DNA of 64,000 bases from Xanthomonas sontii (GCF_040529055.1 NZ_CP132342.1:1-64000); one strand, 5' to 3'; counted from the stretch's first letter, positions 13,413 to 27,424 are shown. Numbers and translations: made by a program. Notes: a model not told the origin generated them from the letters alone.

Positions 13413-13745
13413 TCACCCCCCATCAGCATGCCTGCGCGCCGATGCGGCCCTGCGCGAGGCGACCACACCACCGATCCACCGCTCCAAGGACCGACCCAGC
13501 CAGTAGCTCGCCCAGAACATGGGCAGCAGCACCAGCGCGTATGCGACGACCCTCGGCAACCGCTCCAACCATGGCAACAGGTCGAGCATCGCCAGCGGAA
13601 GGGTGATTGGAACGAACGGCAATTGCCGCAACCCTGCCTGGAGATGGCCATCGACCTGCAGATTGCTCGCCATCCAGCGGCAGCCAACGATCACCGCCGC
13701 ATACAACAGGCAGAACACCAGGCCAGTGGTGCTCGGACGACGCAT
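13413..13745 (-). CDS. Small membrane protein of unknown function downstream of lptG
   Basis: 110 aa from ATG 13745, beginning two bases after the lptG stop, so it is very likely translated with lptFG. It has two or three hydrophobic stretches (LVFCLLYAAVIVGCRW near the N-terminus, and VVAYALVLLPMFWASYWLGR at about 67-86) and a basic tail. I do not recognise a family. Its position suggests a role at the inner membrane, but that is inference from neighbourhood only. Confidence 0.65.
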   Translation of the reverse strand: MRRPSTTGLVFCLLYAAVIVGCRWMASNLQVDGHLQAGLRQLPFVPITLPLAMLDLLPWLERLPRVVAYALVLLPMFWASYWLGRSLERWIGGVVASRRAASARRHADGG

Positions 13746-13747
13746 CG

Positions 13748-14854
13748 CTAACTGCTGCGTTTGCGGAACAGCAACCAGGACACGGTGAGCATCACCAGCG
13801 GCGGCAAGGCGTAGGCGATGCGGTAGTCGAACTTCAGGGCGCCGGCCATGCGGCCGAAGAACAGCTGCAGCAGCCAGAACACCAGGGCGAACAGGATGCC
13901 CAGGAACAGGCGCTTGCCCATGCCGCCGCTGCGCAGCGCGCCGAACGCGAACGGGATCGCGGCGAAGCACAGCGCCAGCACGTTCAGCGGATAGAACCAG
14001 CGGCTCCAGTACTGGTCCTCGTAGTCGCGCGCGTCCAGGCCGTTGCGGCGGCGGTACTCGATGCTGGTGTGCAGGTCGCGCGCCGACAGGTTGCGCGGCT
14101 TGGCCAGGCCCGAGGCCAGCGCCGCCGCGTCCAGCTGCGATTGCCACGGCAGGCTGTCGAACTTCTCGCGCTGCACCGAGCGTTCGGCGAAGGTGTCGCG
14201 GTAGGCCTGCTTGAGCGTCCAGCCGTTGTGCCGGTGCTCGGCGATGGCGGCATGGGTCAGCGACGCCAGCCGGCCGCTCTCGTCCAGCGTGTACAGGCGC
14301 ACGTCGCGCAGCTCCAGCCAGGTGCCGCCGCCGTCCTCCAGGTGCTCTTCGCCGGCCTGGGCATTGAGGAAGGTGTTGCCCTCGCGCGCCCACAGCCCGG
14401 AATAGCGCGCCATGCTCATGTCGCCGTTGTACTTGGCGTTGGCCTTGATCGCGTCGGCCTGGTTCTGCGCCCATGGCGCCAGGGTCTCGCCGTTGACCAC
14501 CATGACCACGGTCAGCACCGCCATGGTCGAGGCCGCCGCCAGGCTCAGCCGGCGCCGCGACAGACCCAGCGCGCGCAGCGCGGTCAGTTCGGAGGTGGCC
14601 GCAAGCTGGCCCAGGCCCATCAGCACGCCGATCACCGCGCCGGTGGGGAACAGGGTGTAGGCGCGGCGCGGCACCGTGTAGGCCACGAACGCGGCGGCAT
14701 GGCCCAGGCTGTAGCTGCCGGTGCCGATGACCTTGAACTCGTTGGACAGGGCCATGATCACGTCCAGGCCCAGCAGCACCGCCCAGGTCAGCAGCACCGT
14801 GCCGAGCACGGCGCGGCCCACGTACACATCGTGCAGGTTCGGACGCAACCTCAT
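13748..14854 (-). CDS. lptG: LPS export ABC transporter permease LptG
   Basis: One of the two permeases of the LptB2FG complex, which extracts LPS from the inner membrane and pushes it onto the LptC/A bridge. 368 aa from ATG 14854, overlapping the lptF stop by ATGA. Three transmembrane segments at each end flank a periplasmic beta-jellyroll domain (about 130-270). The cytosolic coupling region contains TSELTALRALGLSRRRL. It is the second gene of lptF-lptG. Confidence 0.94.
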   Translation of the reverse strand: MRLRPNLHDVYVGRAVLGTVLLTWAVLLGLDVIMALSNEFKVIGTGSYSLGHAAAFVAYTVPRRAYTLFPTGAVIGVLMGLGQLAATSELTALRALGLSRRRLSLAAASTMAVLTVVMVVNGETLAPWAQNQADAIKANAKYNGDMSMARYSGLWAREGNTFLNAQAGEEHLEDGGGTWLELRDVRLYTLDESGRLASLTHAAIAEHRHNGWTLKQAYRDTFAERSVQREKFDSLPWQSQLDAAALASGLAKPRNLSARDLHTSIEYRRRNGLDARDYEDQYWSRWFYPLNVLALCFAAIPFAFGALRSGGMGKRLFLGILFALVFWLLQLFFGRMAGALKFDYRIAYALPPLVMLTVSWLLFRKRSS

Positions 14855-15936
14855 GCCGGCTGCCTCCGCGGCCGCGACAGCCGGCCATCGCGCAGGTACA
14901 TCCACACCGACAAGGCCAGCAACGGCAGGGTCAGCCACCACAGGCCGAACGCGCGCGGCAGCTTCTCGGTGCTCAGCCACTGGGTGCCGAGGAACATCAG
15001 GTTGGTGCCGACCAGGTAGGCCAGGAACGCCAGCATGATCCGGCCATAGCGCTGCTGCCGCGGCGAGCTGCGCGACAGCGGCAGGGTCAGCAGCGCGAAG
15101 GCCAGCGCCAGCAGCGGCGGCGCCAGGCGCGCATGCAGCTGCGCATTGGCCTGCGGGCGCGGATCGCCGATCAGCTTGGCGGTGGGCAGCAGTTCCGGGT
15201 CATCGTCCTTGCGCGCGGCGTTGCGGTCGGGCAGCGCCACGTCGTTGCTGACGAAGCGCATCATCCGGTAGTCCAGCCCGTCGCCGGCCAGCGGGCCCTC
15301 GACCCGGTAGCCGTCCTCCAGGCGCAGGTAGCGGTCGGCCTTGCCCTCGAAGAACATGGCGCCGCGCTGCGCGGTGACCACGTCGAGGCGGCCGTCCTTC
15401 TGCCGTTGCATGAACACCTTGCTGAGCTTGGTGCCGTCCCCGGACAGGGTGCTGATGTAGACGATGCCGCCGTCGGACAGCGGGGTGAAGCGCCCGGCCT
15501 CCAGCCCGGCCATCAGCAGGCTGTGGTTGGCCTCGTCGATCAGCCGGTCGGAGGTACGGTCGGCCCAGGGGCCTAGCCACAGCGAGCACATGCCGACCAG
15601 GGTCACCACCGGGATCACCAGCATCAGGATCGGCCGCAGCAGGCGCCGCGGACCCACGCCGATGGCGGTGATCACCGCCATTTCCGAGTCGCGGTACAGC
15701 CGCGCCAGCGCCAGCAGCAGGCCCAGCATCAGCGCCAGCGGCAGGATCAGCGGCAGGTACACCACGAACTGCAGGCCGAGCTGTGAAAACAACAACTTGG
15801 CCGGGATGCGGCCATCGGCGATGTTGCCCAGGATGTCCACCAGCACACCACCGACGCTGACCACCAGCAGCACGATCAGGGTGGCCGAGAAGCTCTGGAC
15901 GAAATCGCGCAGCAGGTATCGATCGAGCTTCGGCAT
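14851..15936 (-). CDS. lptF: LPS export ABC transporter permease LptF
   Basis: Partner permease of LptG in LPS transport, 361 aa. It starts MPKLDRYLLRDFVQSF, the usual amphipathic entry to the first transmembrane helix. The coupling motif DSEMAVITAIGVGPRRLL lies at about residue 93. A periplasmic domain follows, then three C-terminal helices. It is divergent from pepA with a 107-bp gap, the same arrangement as in E. coli. Confidence 0.95.
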   Translation of the reverse strand: MPKLDRYLLRDFVQSFSATLIVLLVVSVGGVLVDILGNIADGRIPAKLLFSQLGLQFVVYLPLILPLALMLGLLLALARLYRDSEMAVITAIGVGPRRLLRPILMLVIPVVTLVGMCSLWLGPWADRTSDRLIDEANHSLLMAGLEAGRFTPLSDGGIVYISTLSGDGTKLSKVFMQRQKDGRLDVVTAQRGAMFFEGKADRYLRLEDGYRVEGPLAGDGLDYRMMRFVSNDVALPDRNAARKDDDPELLPTAKLIGDPRPQANAQLHARLAPPLLALAFALLTLPLSRSSPRQQRYGRIMLAFLAYLVGTNLMFLGTQWLSTEKLPRAFGLWWLTLPLLALSVWMYLRDGRLSRPRRQPA

Positions 15937-16043
15937 GGGGGTGGGTTGATTTAAACTCTCGGATTCGTTCGCGGCTGCCCCAGCCTATCCGACTGGGGGT
16001 AAAGAGTCCGCGATTGTACGGATTTGCCAACGGAATCTGATCA

Positions 16044-17516
<1,473 letters not shown>

Positions 17517-17525
<9 letters not shown>

Positions 17526-17632
17526 GAACCGGGAATCGGGAATCGTGAAAAGCGCCCTGTCTGACCCAACCGGAGGCGGCGCACGCGCCGCCACCCGCTG
17601 TTCCCATTCCCTATTCCCCATTCCCCACTCCC
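17517..17632. repeat. Heptamer-arm palindromic element between pepA and holC (copy E)
   Basis: Four 7-bp units (17517-17544), a 60-nt spacer beginning GTGAAAAGC, and four inverted units (17605-17632). It overlaps the pepA stop codon and ends eight bases before the holC start, so it fills the whole intergenic gap. Confidence 0.8.
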
Positions 17633-17639
17633 AGCACTG

Positions 17640-18062
17640 ATGCGCGCCGACTTCTACCTGATCGCCAAGCCGCGGTTCCTCAACGAACCGCTGCGGCTGG
17701 TGTGCGAACTGGCGCGCAAGGCCAACGACGCCAACCTGTGGACGCTGGTGCTGGCGCGCGACATGGCCCAGGCCGAGGAACTGGACGAGCTGTTGTGGGC
17801 GTTCGATGCCGACGCCTACATCCCGCACCAGATCGCCGACGCCGATGCCGACGAGGAAGAGGCGCAGGTGCTGATCGTCCCGCCCGGCGTCGACGCACCG
17901 GAGCGGCCGCTGGTGATCAACCTGCGCGATGCGCCCTACCTGGGCGCCTGCGACCGCGTCCTCGAAGTGGTGCCGGCCGACCCGTCTGCGCGCGACCCGC
18001 TGCGCGAGCGCTGGAAGCAGTACAAGGCCCAGGGCTACGCGGTCAGCAAGCACGATATGTGA
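17640..18062 (+). CDS. holC: DNA polymerase III chi subunit
   Basis: Clamp-loader accessory subunit that links the polymerase holoenzyme to SSB through psi. 140 aa, with the family pattern FYLIAKPRF…[11 protein letters not shown] at the start and [12 protein letters not shown]…RVLEVVP in the C-terminal half. It lies between pepA and valS, the conserved location of holC. A candidate for its partner psi is encoded at 23857-24351 in the same window. Confidence 0.92.
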   Translation: MRADFYLIAKPRFLNEPLRLVCELARKANDANLWTLVLARDMAQAEELDELLWAFDADAYIPHQIADADADEEEAQVLIVPPGVDAPERPLVINLRDAPYLGACDRVLEVVPADPSARDPLRERWKQYKAQGYAVSKHDM

Positions 18063-18069
18063 TGAAGCG

Positions 18070-18172
18070 GAGAATCGGGAATGGAGAATCGGGAATCGTT
18101 TCTCCAAGCGCCGCATTGAGGCGGCCCCTGCTCTGCGCTCCATCGATTCCCCATTCCCGATTCCCGATTCCC
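18070..18172. repeat. Heptamer-arm palindromic element between holC and valS (copy F)
   Basis: Four units (18070-18097), a 47-nt spacer and four inverted units (18145-18172). It begins seven bases after the holC stop and ends five bases before the valS start, leaving no ordinary ribosome binding site outside the element. Confidence 0.8.
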
Positions 18173-18177
18173 AGCCC

Positions 18178-21162
<2,985 letters not shown>

Positions 21163-21246
21163 CGCGAGCGATTGGGCCGCCTCCGCCCATCACGGCGGCG
21201 GCGGAGGCATCATCATGCAGTATCGCGCGTCTGACGGATGCGCGAT

Positions 21247-21270
21247 GTGGGAGGGACGTCAGTCCCGACG
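21247..21270 (+). repeat. REP-like palindromic repeat
   Basis: GTGGGAGGGACGTCAGTCCC followed by GACG. It is the inverse orientation of the copy at 3782-3805 with one change in the core. Paired with the inverted copy at 21458-21481 it forms a two-unit cluster. Confidence 0.7.
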
Positions 21271-21457
21271 CGCTGCACCATCAGACGGCAAGCAATGCTG
21301 TCTGTCGTGGCCGGAGCCGCTCCTGCAGCGGGTCCCCGTCGTTATTGGATCCGCTCTGGAGTCGCTCCCACAGAAATTCTCGGCGAGTTGTTTGGTGCAC
21401 TGGTGGAAGCACCTAGACCAGACCGCTATCGAAGCCGGTGGCGATCTGCACTTCGCT

Positions 21458-21481
21458 CGTCGCGACTGAAGTCGCTCCCAC
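21458..21481 (-). repeat. REP-like palindromic repeat
   Basis: CGTCGCGACTGAAGTCGCTC followed by CCAC. Compared with the copy at 3782, bases change on both sides of the stem (GGGACT/AGTCCC becoming GCGACT/AGTCGC), so pairing is kept. Such compensatory change indicates that the hairpin is what is conserved. Confidence 0.7.
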
Positions 21482-21609
21482 AGTTGGCTCCCACAACGCA
21501 CCTGCGACGAGCGCGGCCAACGTTAAAAGCCGCTCTGCGCCCGAGCACTGGCATTCCGCGCAACACGCACACCGCCGCCCGGCCTTCCAGGCGGCGGCGT
21601 AGCGATCCC

Positions 21610-22764
21610 TCAGAGCTTCCCGGCGCCGGCCTTGGCCTTGACGTCCGCCGCCACCTTGTTCGCCGGCAACAGCGAATAGGTGTACGGCGGGGTCCAGCCG
21701 ATGTTGTTGTTCCAGGAACAGTTCAGCGCCTGGCCGTTGAGCAGCGAGCCGAAATCGCGGTAGACGCTGCCGCCGTAGTCGGCCGCGATCTTGTCGCAGC
21801 TGCTCACGCCGCTGATGTCGAAGACGTTGTTCTCGGAGAAGATCTTCGATTCCTTGCCGACGCCGTGCGCGTAGGAGAACGGATACACCGAATTGCTGGT
21901 GCTGCCCACGTGGTAGTTGTTGTACAGGTGCACCTGGCCGAAGCGCACCCGCGGCGCGCGCGCGGAGATGTTCTCGAACAGGGTGTTGTGGATGGTCACC
22001 TTGAGCTTGCCGCTGTCGGTGCTGGAGGCGCTGTCGCTGGAGCCGATCAGGTTGTTCTTCTCGTGCGACTTGAACACCGAGTACGACACGGTGACGTAGT
22101 TGGCGCCTTTCTTGATGTCCAGCGCGCCGTCGTGGTGCTGCTTGGGGCGGCCGTTGGCGGTGCCGTTCTGGTCGTCGGTGCGGCGGCCGTCGGTGAAGGT
22201 CACGTGGTCCACCCACACGTTGCTGGCGCCCTCGATGGTCATGCCGTCGTATTCGGAATTCCAGTTGCCGGCGCTGCCGTCGTTCGGATCCCACACCGGT
22301 TGCGGATCCCATGGATTCTCGATGGTCAGGTTGCGCACGATCACGTCGTTGGCCTTGACGTAGAAGTAGCCCTCGCGGATCTCGGCGTTGCTGCCGACGC
22401 CGATCAGCGTGGTCTTGGTGGGCACATCCAGGCGCGCGCGGCTCTTCATGTCCGCGGTGGTGCTGTACGGCGTGCCTTCGCTGATGTCGATGATGCCGTT
22501 GACCTTGATGATGCGGCCGTTGCTGCCGGCACTGGCTTTCAGCGCAGCCTTCAGCTGTGCCGCGGTGCTGACGCTGTAGACGTCGGCCGCGGCGGCCTTG
22601 GAACCGCCCTTGGTGCCGCCGTTCTGCGTGGCCCAGCCGGTGCTGGCGACCTCCAGGCTGGCGTCGGCATGGGCGGCGCCGGCCAGGCCGGCCAGGCACA
22701 GGGCCAGGCCGAACGTGCGCAGCGGCGAGCGTGGCGATGAAGCGATGAGGGACTGCGTGGTCAT
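21610..22764 (-). CDS. Secreted pectate lyase, polysaccharide lyase family 1
   Basis: Cleaves pectate in plant cell walls by beta-elimination. 384 aa from ATG 22764, preceded by ACGAGG. A signal peptide ([14 protein letters not shown], cleavage near residue 33) directs it to secretion, presumably by the type II system. The parallel beta-helix core shows the calcium-site and family motifs [31 protein letters not shown] and the catalytic-arginine motif [16 protein letters not shown]. It is a single gene converging with valS. A Clp/CRP-like site lies upstream at 22977-22992. Confidence 0.93.
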   Translation of the reverse strand: MTTQSLIASSPRSPLRTFGLALCLAGLAGAAHADASLEVASTGWATQNGGTKGGSKAAAADVYSVSTAAQLKAALKASAGSNGRIIKVNGIIDISEGTPYSTTADMKSRARLDVPTKTTLIGVGSNAEIREGYFYVKANDVIVRNLTIENPWDPQPVWDPNDGSAGNWNSEYDGMTIEGASNVWVDHVTFTDGRRTDDQNGTANGRPKQHHDGALDIKKGANYVTVSYSVFKSHEKNNLIGSSDSASSTDSGKLKVTIHNTLFENISARAPRVRFGQVHLYNNYHVGSTSNSVYPFSYAHGVGKESKIFSENNVFDISGVSSCDKIAADYGGSVYRDFGSLLNGQALNCSWNNNIGWTPPYTYSLLPANKVAADVKAKAGAGKL

Positions 22765-23371
22765 CCTGGAAACCTCGTGAGCGTGCGTGGTTTGGACGCA
22801 GGCGCGCGCGCTCCGCAGCAGCGGAATGCACGGCGACGCCTGCGCGATCGCTGTCCCCTCGGACAACTGCGGGTCATGCCTTCGTGGGAGGCAGGCGCCG
22901 AAGAGGCGCGCACTGTAGGCAGCGCGTGGCACGTGTAAAGAGGCGTTGGAGAAACGCGCGATCCAACCGCACAATGTGTGAACCACGTCGCACGAATCGC
23001 CTGCGCGCGCCAGGGCGACGCGGCACCATCGCTGCGGGACAACAACGCTGTCCCACCGACAGAAGGCGACATTGCGGAAGCCGCCTGCGACAGCGCAAAA
23101 ACACCGAAAGCCGCAAACGGCAGGTGGCAGCCGCCGGGCCTCGCCCATCGACACGCAGCACGCAGGTGCGATTGCCACAACGAACACTGCCGGCGCCACC
23201 GCCGACCGCCTGCAGCGGCATCGCCAGGATCAGGTTGGGGGACGCATGCGGCGCAGTGCCGCCGCGCCGGGCGGGAGTGGAGCAGCACCACCTACACCGC
23301 CGCCTTCCGCACCCAGGCGGCGGCGGCACTCGAACGAAACCGCACGCCGCCCGCGGCGGACGCGCAGGAGC
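22765..23371. other. Intergenic region upstream of pectate lyase
   Basis: About 600 bases between the pectate lyase start and the rimI stop, both on the minus strand. It should contain the lyase promoter. Visible elements are a CRP-like site (22977-22992) and a hairpin GGGACA/TGTCCC (23036-23054). No convincing gene is present in either direction. Confidence 0.5.
22977..22992. promoter_or_regulatory. Candidate Clp (CRP-like) binding site
   Basis: TGTGA-N6-TCGCA, one mismatch from the palindromic consensus TGTGA-N6-TCACA used by Xanthomonas Clp. It lies about 210 bases upstream of the pectate lyase start. Clp is known to activate extracellular enzyme genes in X. campestris; its use here is inference. 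Confidence 0.3.
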
Positions 23372-23860
23372 TCAGGACATGCCGTCGAAGAACAGCTCGA
23401 TCGCCATCACCAGCGCGTCCTCGCGGCCGTTCGCGGCCGGGTAGTAGCGCGGGCGGCGGCCGATCTCGTTGAAGCCTTCACTGTGGTACAGGGCGATCGC
23501 ATTGGGATTGGACGGCCGCACTTCCAGGAACACCCGGCGCGCGCCGAGATCGACGCCGTACTTGATCAGCGCGCGCAGCAGCAGCCGGCCGTAGCCGCGC
23601 GACTGCCGCTCGGGCGCCACGCAGACGTTGAGGATGTGCGCCTCGTCGGCAGCGACGCTGATCACGCCGTAGCCGACGATCGTGCCCTCCTCCACCAGCA
23701 CCCAGCCCGGGTAACCGGCCTGCAGGCAGTCGCGGAAGATGCCGCGGGTCCAGGGGAACGGATAGGCGCGGCGCTCGATCTCCATCACCGCGTCCAGATC
23801 GGCCTCGCGCAAGGCGCGCAGCGTGGCCGTGGGCGCCGATGCCGACCCCAGTGCGCTCAT
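23372..23860 (-). CDS. rimI: Ribosomal protein S18 alanine N-acetyltransferase
   Basis: GNAT acetyltransferase of 162 aa from ATG 23860, overlapping the upstream gene's stop by ATGA. The acetyl-CoA loop is seen as VCVAPERQSRGYGRLLLRALI. ERRAYPFPWTRGIFRDCL and the terminal FNEIGRRPRYYPA…EDALVMAIEL are typical of RimI. It is the last gene of pssA-holD-rimI; the holD-rimI pairing is conserved in E. coli. Confidence 0.93.
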   Translation of the reverse strand: MSALGSASAPTATLRALREADLDAVMEIERRAYPFPWTRGIFRDCLQAGYPGWVLVEEGTIVGYGVISVAADEAHILNVCVAPERQSRGYGRLLLRALIKYGVDLGARRVFLEVRPSNPNAIALYHSEGFNEIGRRPRYYPAANGREDALVMAIELFFDGMS

Positions 23861-24351
23861 CGCGGCGCCCGCTTGCGCAGCGCGCGCAACTGCGGCCACA
23901 GCGCGCGTTTGGCCGCCGCATTGCCGCGCAGTTCGTCCAGCGGCCAGGTCGCCATCAGCGCCTGCGTGGCCGGATCGTTGGGATTGAGGCCGGAGGCGCG
24001 CAGCAGGGCGATCTGCAGGCGGTCGGGCAGGCGCAGGCCGACCCGGCGCGCCCCTGCCGCGGGGGCCGCACGCGGCGCGTCCGGCTGCACCGCTGGTGCC
24101 GGTGGTGCCGGCGCCCGTCGCCGTTCCGGTGCGTCGCCAGCCGGCATGTCGGCGGCATGGCCGCCACGCGGCGGCGCCGATGCCGATGGCGCGCGCTGCA
24201 CCGGCGGCGCCGGCTCGGTCGCCGGCGACGGGATGGGCTCTGGCTCGACCACGGCCGCGGCATCCACATACACGGTGTGGCCCAGCGCCTGCAACCAGCC
24301 GACCTGTTCGGCCGACCACAACGGCGCATGCATGGACGCGGGCTCGCTCAT
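23857..24351 (-). CDS. holD: Probable DNA polymerase III psi subunit (HolD-like)
   Basis: 164 aa from ATG 24351, overlapping pssA upstream and rimI downstream, both by ATGA. The N-terminus (VGWLQALGHTVYV) resembles the chi-binding start of psi. A proline/alanine-rich linker covers about residues 45-105. The C-terminus, LDELRGNAAAKRALWPQL, resembles the end of E. coli HolD (LTDLRANPTARAALWQQI, from memory). Together with the rimI neighbour this supports psi, the bridge between the clamp loader and chi. Overall similarity is low, so the call rests on the ends plus synteny. Confidence 0.62.
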   Translation of the reverse strand: MSEPASMHAPLWSAEQVGWLQALGHTVYVDAAAVVEPEPIPSPATEPAPPVQRAPSASAPPRGGHAADMPAGDAPERRRAPAPPAPAVQPDAPRAAPAAGARRVGLRLPDRLQIALLRASGLNPNDPATQALMATWPLDELRGNAAAKRALWPQLRALRKRAPR

Positions 24352-25124
24352 GCCGCGTCCGGCACCTTGCGCCAGCGCCGCCACAGCCACAGGCAGGGGC
24401 CGGACAGCGCGTACAGCGCGCCGATCGCCAGCAGCGCCCGGGCCAGGTCGATGACCAGCACCGCCAGCACGATCGGCGCCAGCACCAGCATCAGGAACGG
24501 CACCCGGTCGGTGCGCGGGCCCTTCTCGCCACTGCCCTTGAAGCTCCAGAAGCGGATGCGGCTGACCATCAGCAGCGCCGCGGTGACGGTCAGGCCCAGC
24601 GCCACGTAGCGCAGCTGTTCGCCGTCCCAGCCCAGCGAGCCGTCGGCGAAGGACCACACGAAGGCCATCATCAGCCCGGCCGCGGCCGGACTGGCCAGGC
24701 CCACGAACCAGCGCTTGTCGACCGTGCCGACCTGGGTGTTGAAGCGGGCCAGGCGCAGCGCGGCGCAGGCCGCGTACAGGAACGCCGCCGACCAGCCGAC
24801 CCGGCCGAGCATGCCGCCATCGAACTTCAGCGCCGACAACGACCAGTGGTACATCACCAGCGCCGGCGCCATGCCGAAGCTGACCAGGTCGGCCAGCGAG
24901 TCGTACTGCACGCCGAATTCGCTGCTGGTGCCGGTCAGCCGCGCCACGCGCCCGTCCAGCCCGTCCATCACCGCGGCCACGAACACCGCCACGCTGGCGT
25001 GCACGAACTGGCCGTTGGCGGCGGCGATGATGGCGTAGAAACCGGAGAACAGGCCGGCGGTGGTGAACAGGTTCGGCAGCAGGTAGATGGTGCGCGAACG
25101 GGGGGGCGGTCGGGATGGGTCCAT
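24348..25124 (-). CDS. pssA: CDP-diacylglycerol--serine O-phosphatidyltransferase
   Basis: Makes phosphatidylserine, the precursor of phosphatidylethanolamine, in the inner membrane. 258 aa with about six to eight hydrophobic segments. The CDP-alcohol phosphatidyltransferase signature is intact: DGLDGRVAR, then G and the two aspartates in EFGVQYDSLADL. It belongs to the integral-membrane subclass and heads the overlapping pssA-holD-rimI operon. Confidence 0.93.
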   Translation of the reverse strand: MDPSRPPPRSRTIYLLPNLFTTAGLFSGFYAIIAAANGQFVHASVAVFVAAVMDGLDGRVARLTGTSSEFGVQYDSLADLVSFGMAPALVMYHWSLSALKFDGGMLGRVGWSAAFLYAACAALRLARFNTQVGTVDKRWFVGLASPAAAGLMMAFVWSFADGSLGWDGEQLRYVALGLTVTAALLMVSRIRFWSFKGSGEKGPRTDRVPFLMLVLAPIVLAVLVIDLARALLAIGALYALSGPCLWLWRRWRKVPDAA

Positions 25125-25201
25125 CCCGCCAGTCTAATCGACTTGCCAGGCCCGTCGGCGGGTGCTGCAATCGGCGCTCCCGCCGCGCCCTGGAGACCGA
25201 G

Positions 25202-25594
25202 ATGCGCGCCCTGCCCCGGTTTTGCTGCCTGCCCCTGCTCGCCGTCAGCGGCATGCTCGGCGCCACCACCCTGTACCAATGGAAGGACGCGCAGGGCGTC
25301 ACCCACTATGCCGAGACCCCGCCCCCCGGCGGCAAGTACCAGGTGCGCAAGGTCGACACCCGTGGCGATGCCCCGACCGAGACGCCCGAGGCGGCCCCGG
25401 CCGAGAACGCCAAGTGCCTGACCGCGCGCAAGAACCTGGACATCCTCGACAAGCCCGGCAAGATCACCACCGACAGCGATGGCGACGGCAAGCCGGACGG
25501 AGAACTGGACGAATCCCAGCGCGGCGCGCAGAAGGCCCTGGCCGAGGCCGCGATCAAGGCCTACTGCACCCCGGCCGCCGCACCCGCCAAGTAA
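25202..25594 (+). CDS. DUF4124 domain protein, exported
   Basis: 130 aa from ATG 25202 with GGAG seven bases upstream. It has a signal sequence (LPLLAVSGMLGA), then the DUF4124 core TLYQWKDAQGVTHYAETPPPGG, common in exported proteins of this order but of unknown role. Two cysteines (AKCLTARK and AYCTP) could pair in the periplasm. A stretch TDSDGDGKPDGELDE resembles a calcium-binding loop. It is divergent from pssA. Confidence 0.85.
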   Translation: MRALPRFCCLPLLAVSGMLGATTLYQWKDAQGVTHYAETPPPGGKYQVRKVDTRGDAPTETPEAAPAENAKCLTARKNLDILDKPGKITTDSDGDGKPDGELDESQRGAQKALAEAAIKAYCTPAAAPAK

Positions 25595-25694
25595 GCGGAA
25601 CGCGCCCCGAACGCGCGCGGCCGGCCGCGGGCGATGCCCGCAGCGCCGGCAATGACTGGCAAAATGGGCGACCCGCCGTCTGCGAAGCCCCTCG

Positions 25695-27389
25695 ATGCGC
25701 CTTTCCCAGTTCCACCTGCACACCACCAAGGAAACCCCGGCCGACGCCGAACTGGTCAGCCACCAGCTGATGCTGCGCGCGGGCATGATCCGCAAGCTCG
25801 CCTCCGGCCTGTACACCTGGTCGCCGCTGGGCCTGCGCGTGCTGCGCAAGGTGGAAGCGGTGGTGCGCGAGGAAATGAACCGCGCCGGCGCGGTGGAAGT
25901 GCTGTTCCCGACCATCCAGCCGCGCGAGCTGTGGGACGCCACCGGGCGCTGGAGCAAGTTCGGCGGGCTGATGCTGCGCATGCAGGACCGCAAGGAACAG
26001 GACTATTGCTACAGCCCGACCGCCGAAGAGGCCGCCGCCGATTTCGCGCGGCAGGAGCTGAGCAGCTACAAGCAGTTGCCGGTCAACTTCTACCAGATCC
26101 AGACCAAGTTCCGCGACGAGATCCGCCCGCGCTTCGGGGTGATGCGCGCGCGCGAGTTCCTGATGAAGGACGCCTACTCGTTCCACATCAGCGACGAGGA
26201 CCTGGCGCGCGAGTACGAGAACATGAAGGCGGCCTACACCCGCATCTTCACCCGCCTGGGGCTGCAGTTCCGCGCGGTGCAGGCCGATTCCGGCGACATC
26301 GGCGGCGACGCCTCGCAGGAGTTCCATGTGCTGGCCGCCTCCGGCGAGGATTCGCTGGCGTTCTCCACCGGCTCGGACTACGCGGCCAACGTCGAAGCCG
26401 CCGTCGCCGCGGCACCGGCCCCGCGCCCGGCTGCCTGCGAGGAGCTGCGCAAGGTCGCCACGCCCACCCAGAAGACCTGCGAGGCGGTGGCCGAGCTGCT
26501 CGGCCTGCCGCTGCAGCGCACGGTCAAGTCGGTGGCGGTGATGGCCGGCGAGACCTTCGTGCTGGCGCTGGTGCGCGGCGATCACACGGTCAACGAGATC
26601 AAGCTGGGCAAGGTCGCCGGCCTGGCCGGCTACCGCATGGCCAGCGAGGCCGAGATCCTCGCGCACCTGGGCAGCGAACCGGGCTTCCTCGGCCCGCTGG
26701 GTCCGCGCCAGCCGATCCGCGTGGTCGCCGACCGCGACGTGGCGGCGCTGGCCGACTTCGTGGTCGGCGCCAACGAGCGCGGCTTCCACCTGACCGGGGT
26801 CAACTGGGGCCGCGACCTGCCGGAACCGGATGCCGTCGCCGACCTGCGCAACGTGGTCGAGGGCGAGCGCGCCCACGACGGCGGCGAGATCCGCCTGGCC
26901 CGCGGCATCGAGGTCGGACATGTGTTCCAGCTCGGCCGCCAGTACGCGCAGGCGCTGGACGCCACCGTGGTGGACGAGAACGGCAAGACCGTGACGCTGG
27001 CGATGGGCTGCTACGGCATCGGCATTTCCCGCATCGTCGCTGCGGCGATCGAGCAGAACCACGACGACGCCGGCATCCGCTGGCCGCAGCCGATGGCGCC
27101 GTGGACGGTGGCGGTGTGCGTGATCAATCCCAAGCGCGATCCGGCGGTCGACGCCGCTGGCGAGGCGCTGCTGGCCGAGCTGCAGCAGGCCGGACTGGAT
27201 GCGGTGCTGGACGACCGCGGCCTGCGCCCCGGCGCGATGTTCGCCGATATCGAATTGATCGGCGTTCCGCACCGGGTGGTGGTCTCGGAGCGGGGCCTGG
27301 CCGCCGGCACCTTCGAATATCGCGCGCGCAGCGGCGGCGATGCCGAACACCTGGATCGAACCGCCTTGCTGGCACGCCTGCAGGCGTGA
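25695..27389 (+). CDS. proS: Prolyl-tRNA synthetase
   Basis: Class II synthetase, 564 aa, bacterial type with an inserted editing domain (about residues 235-380, including [24 protein letters not shown]). Class II motifs include [15 protein letters not shown] and the motif-3 region [23 protein letters not shown]. The anticodon-binding domain closes the protein. It is followed at once by a strong terminator. Confidence 0.96.
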   Translation: MRLSQFHLHTTKETPADAELVSHQLMLRAGMIRKLASGLYTWSPLGLRVLRKVEAVVREEMNRAGAVEVLFPTIQPRELWDATGRWSKFGGLMLRMQDRKEQDYCYSPTAEEAAADFARQELSSYKQLPVNFYQIQTKFRDEIRPRFGVMRAREFLMKDAYSFHISDEDLAREYENMKAAYTRIFTRLGLQFRAVQADSGDIGGDASQEFHVLAASGEDSLAFSTGSDYAANVEAAVAAAPAPRPAACEELRKVATPTQKTCEAVAELLGLPLQRTVKSVAVMAGETFVLALVRGDHTVNEIKLGKVAGLAGYRMASEAEILAHLGSEPGFLGPLGPRQPIRVVADRDVAALADFVVGANERGFHLTGVNWGRDLPEPDAVADLRNVVEGERAHDGGEIRLARGIEVGHVFQLGRQYAQALDATVVDENGKTVTLAMGCYGIGISRIVAAAIEQNHDDAGIRWPQPMAPWTVAVCVINPKRDPAVDAAGEALLAELQQAGLDAVLDDRGLRPGAMFADIELIGVPHRVVVSERGLAAGTFEYRARSGGDAEHLDRTALLARLQA

Positions 27390-27395
27390 CGAAAG

Positions 27396-27424
27396 GGGCC
27401 GGGAGGATATCCCGGCCCTTTTTC
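27396..27424 (+). terminator. Rho-independent terminator of proS
   Basis: GGGCCGGGA (27396-27404), a five-base loop, TCCCGGCCC (27410-27418) and a run of T. It lies seven bases beyond the proS stop. Confidence 0.9.

Larger units (their letters stand above)
21163..21609. other. Intergenic region carrying REP-like palindromes
   Basis: 447 bases between the convergent valS and pectate lyase genes, with no credible gene. Two copies of the GTGGGAGGGAC…GTCCCGACG-type palindrome (21247-21270 and, inverted, 21458-21481) flank about 190 bases. A third partial copy, ending GCTCCCAC, lies near 21361-21370. A hairpin (21571-21578 with 21589-21596) lies just downstream of the pectate lyase stop and may end its transcript, although it has no T-run. 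Confidence 0.6.
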
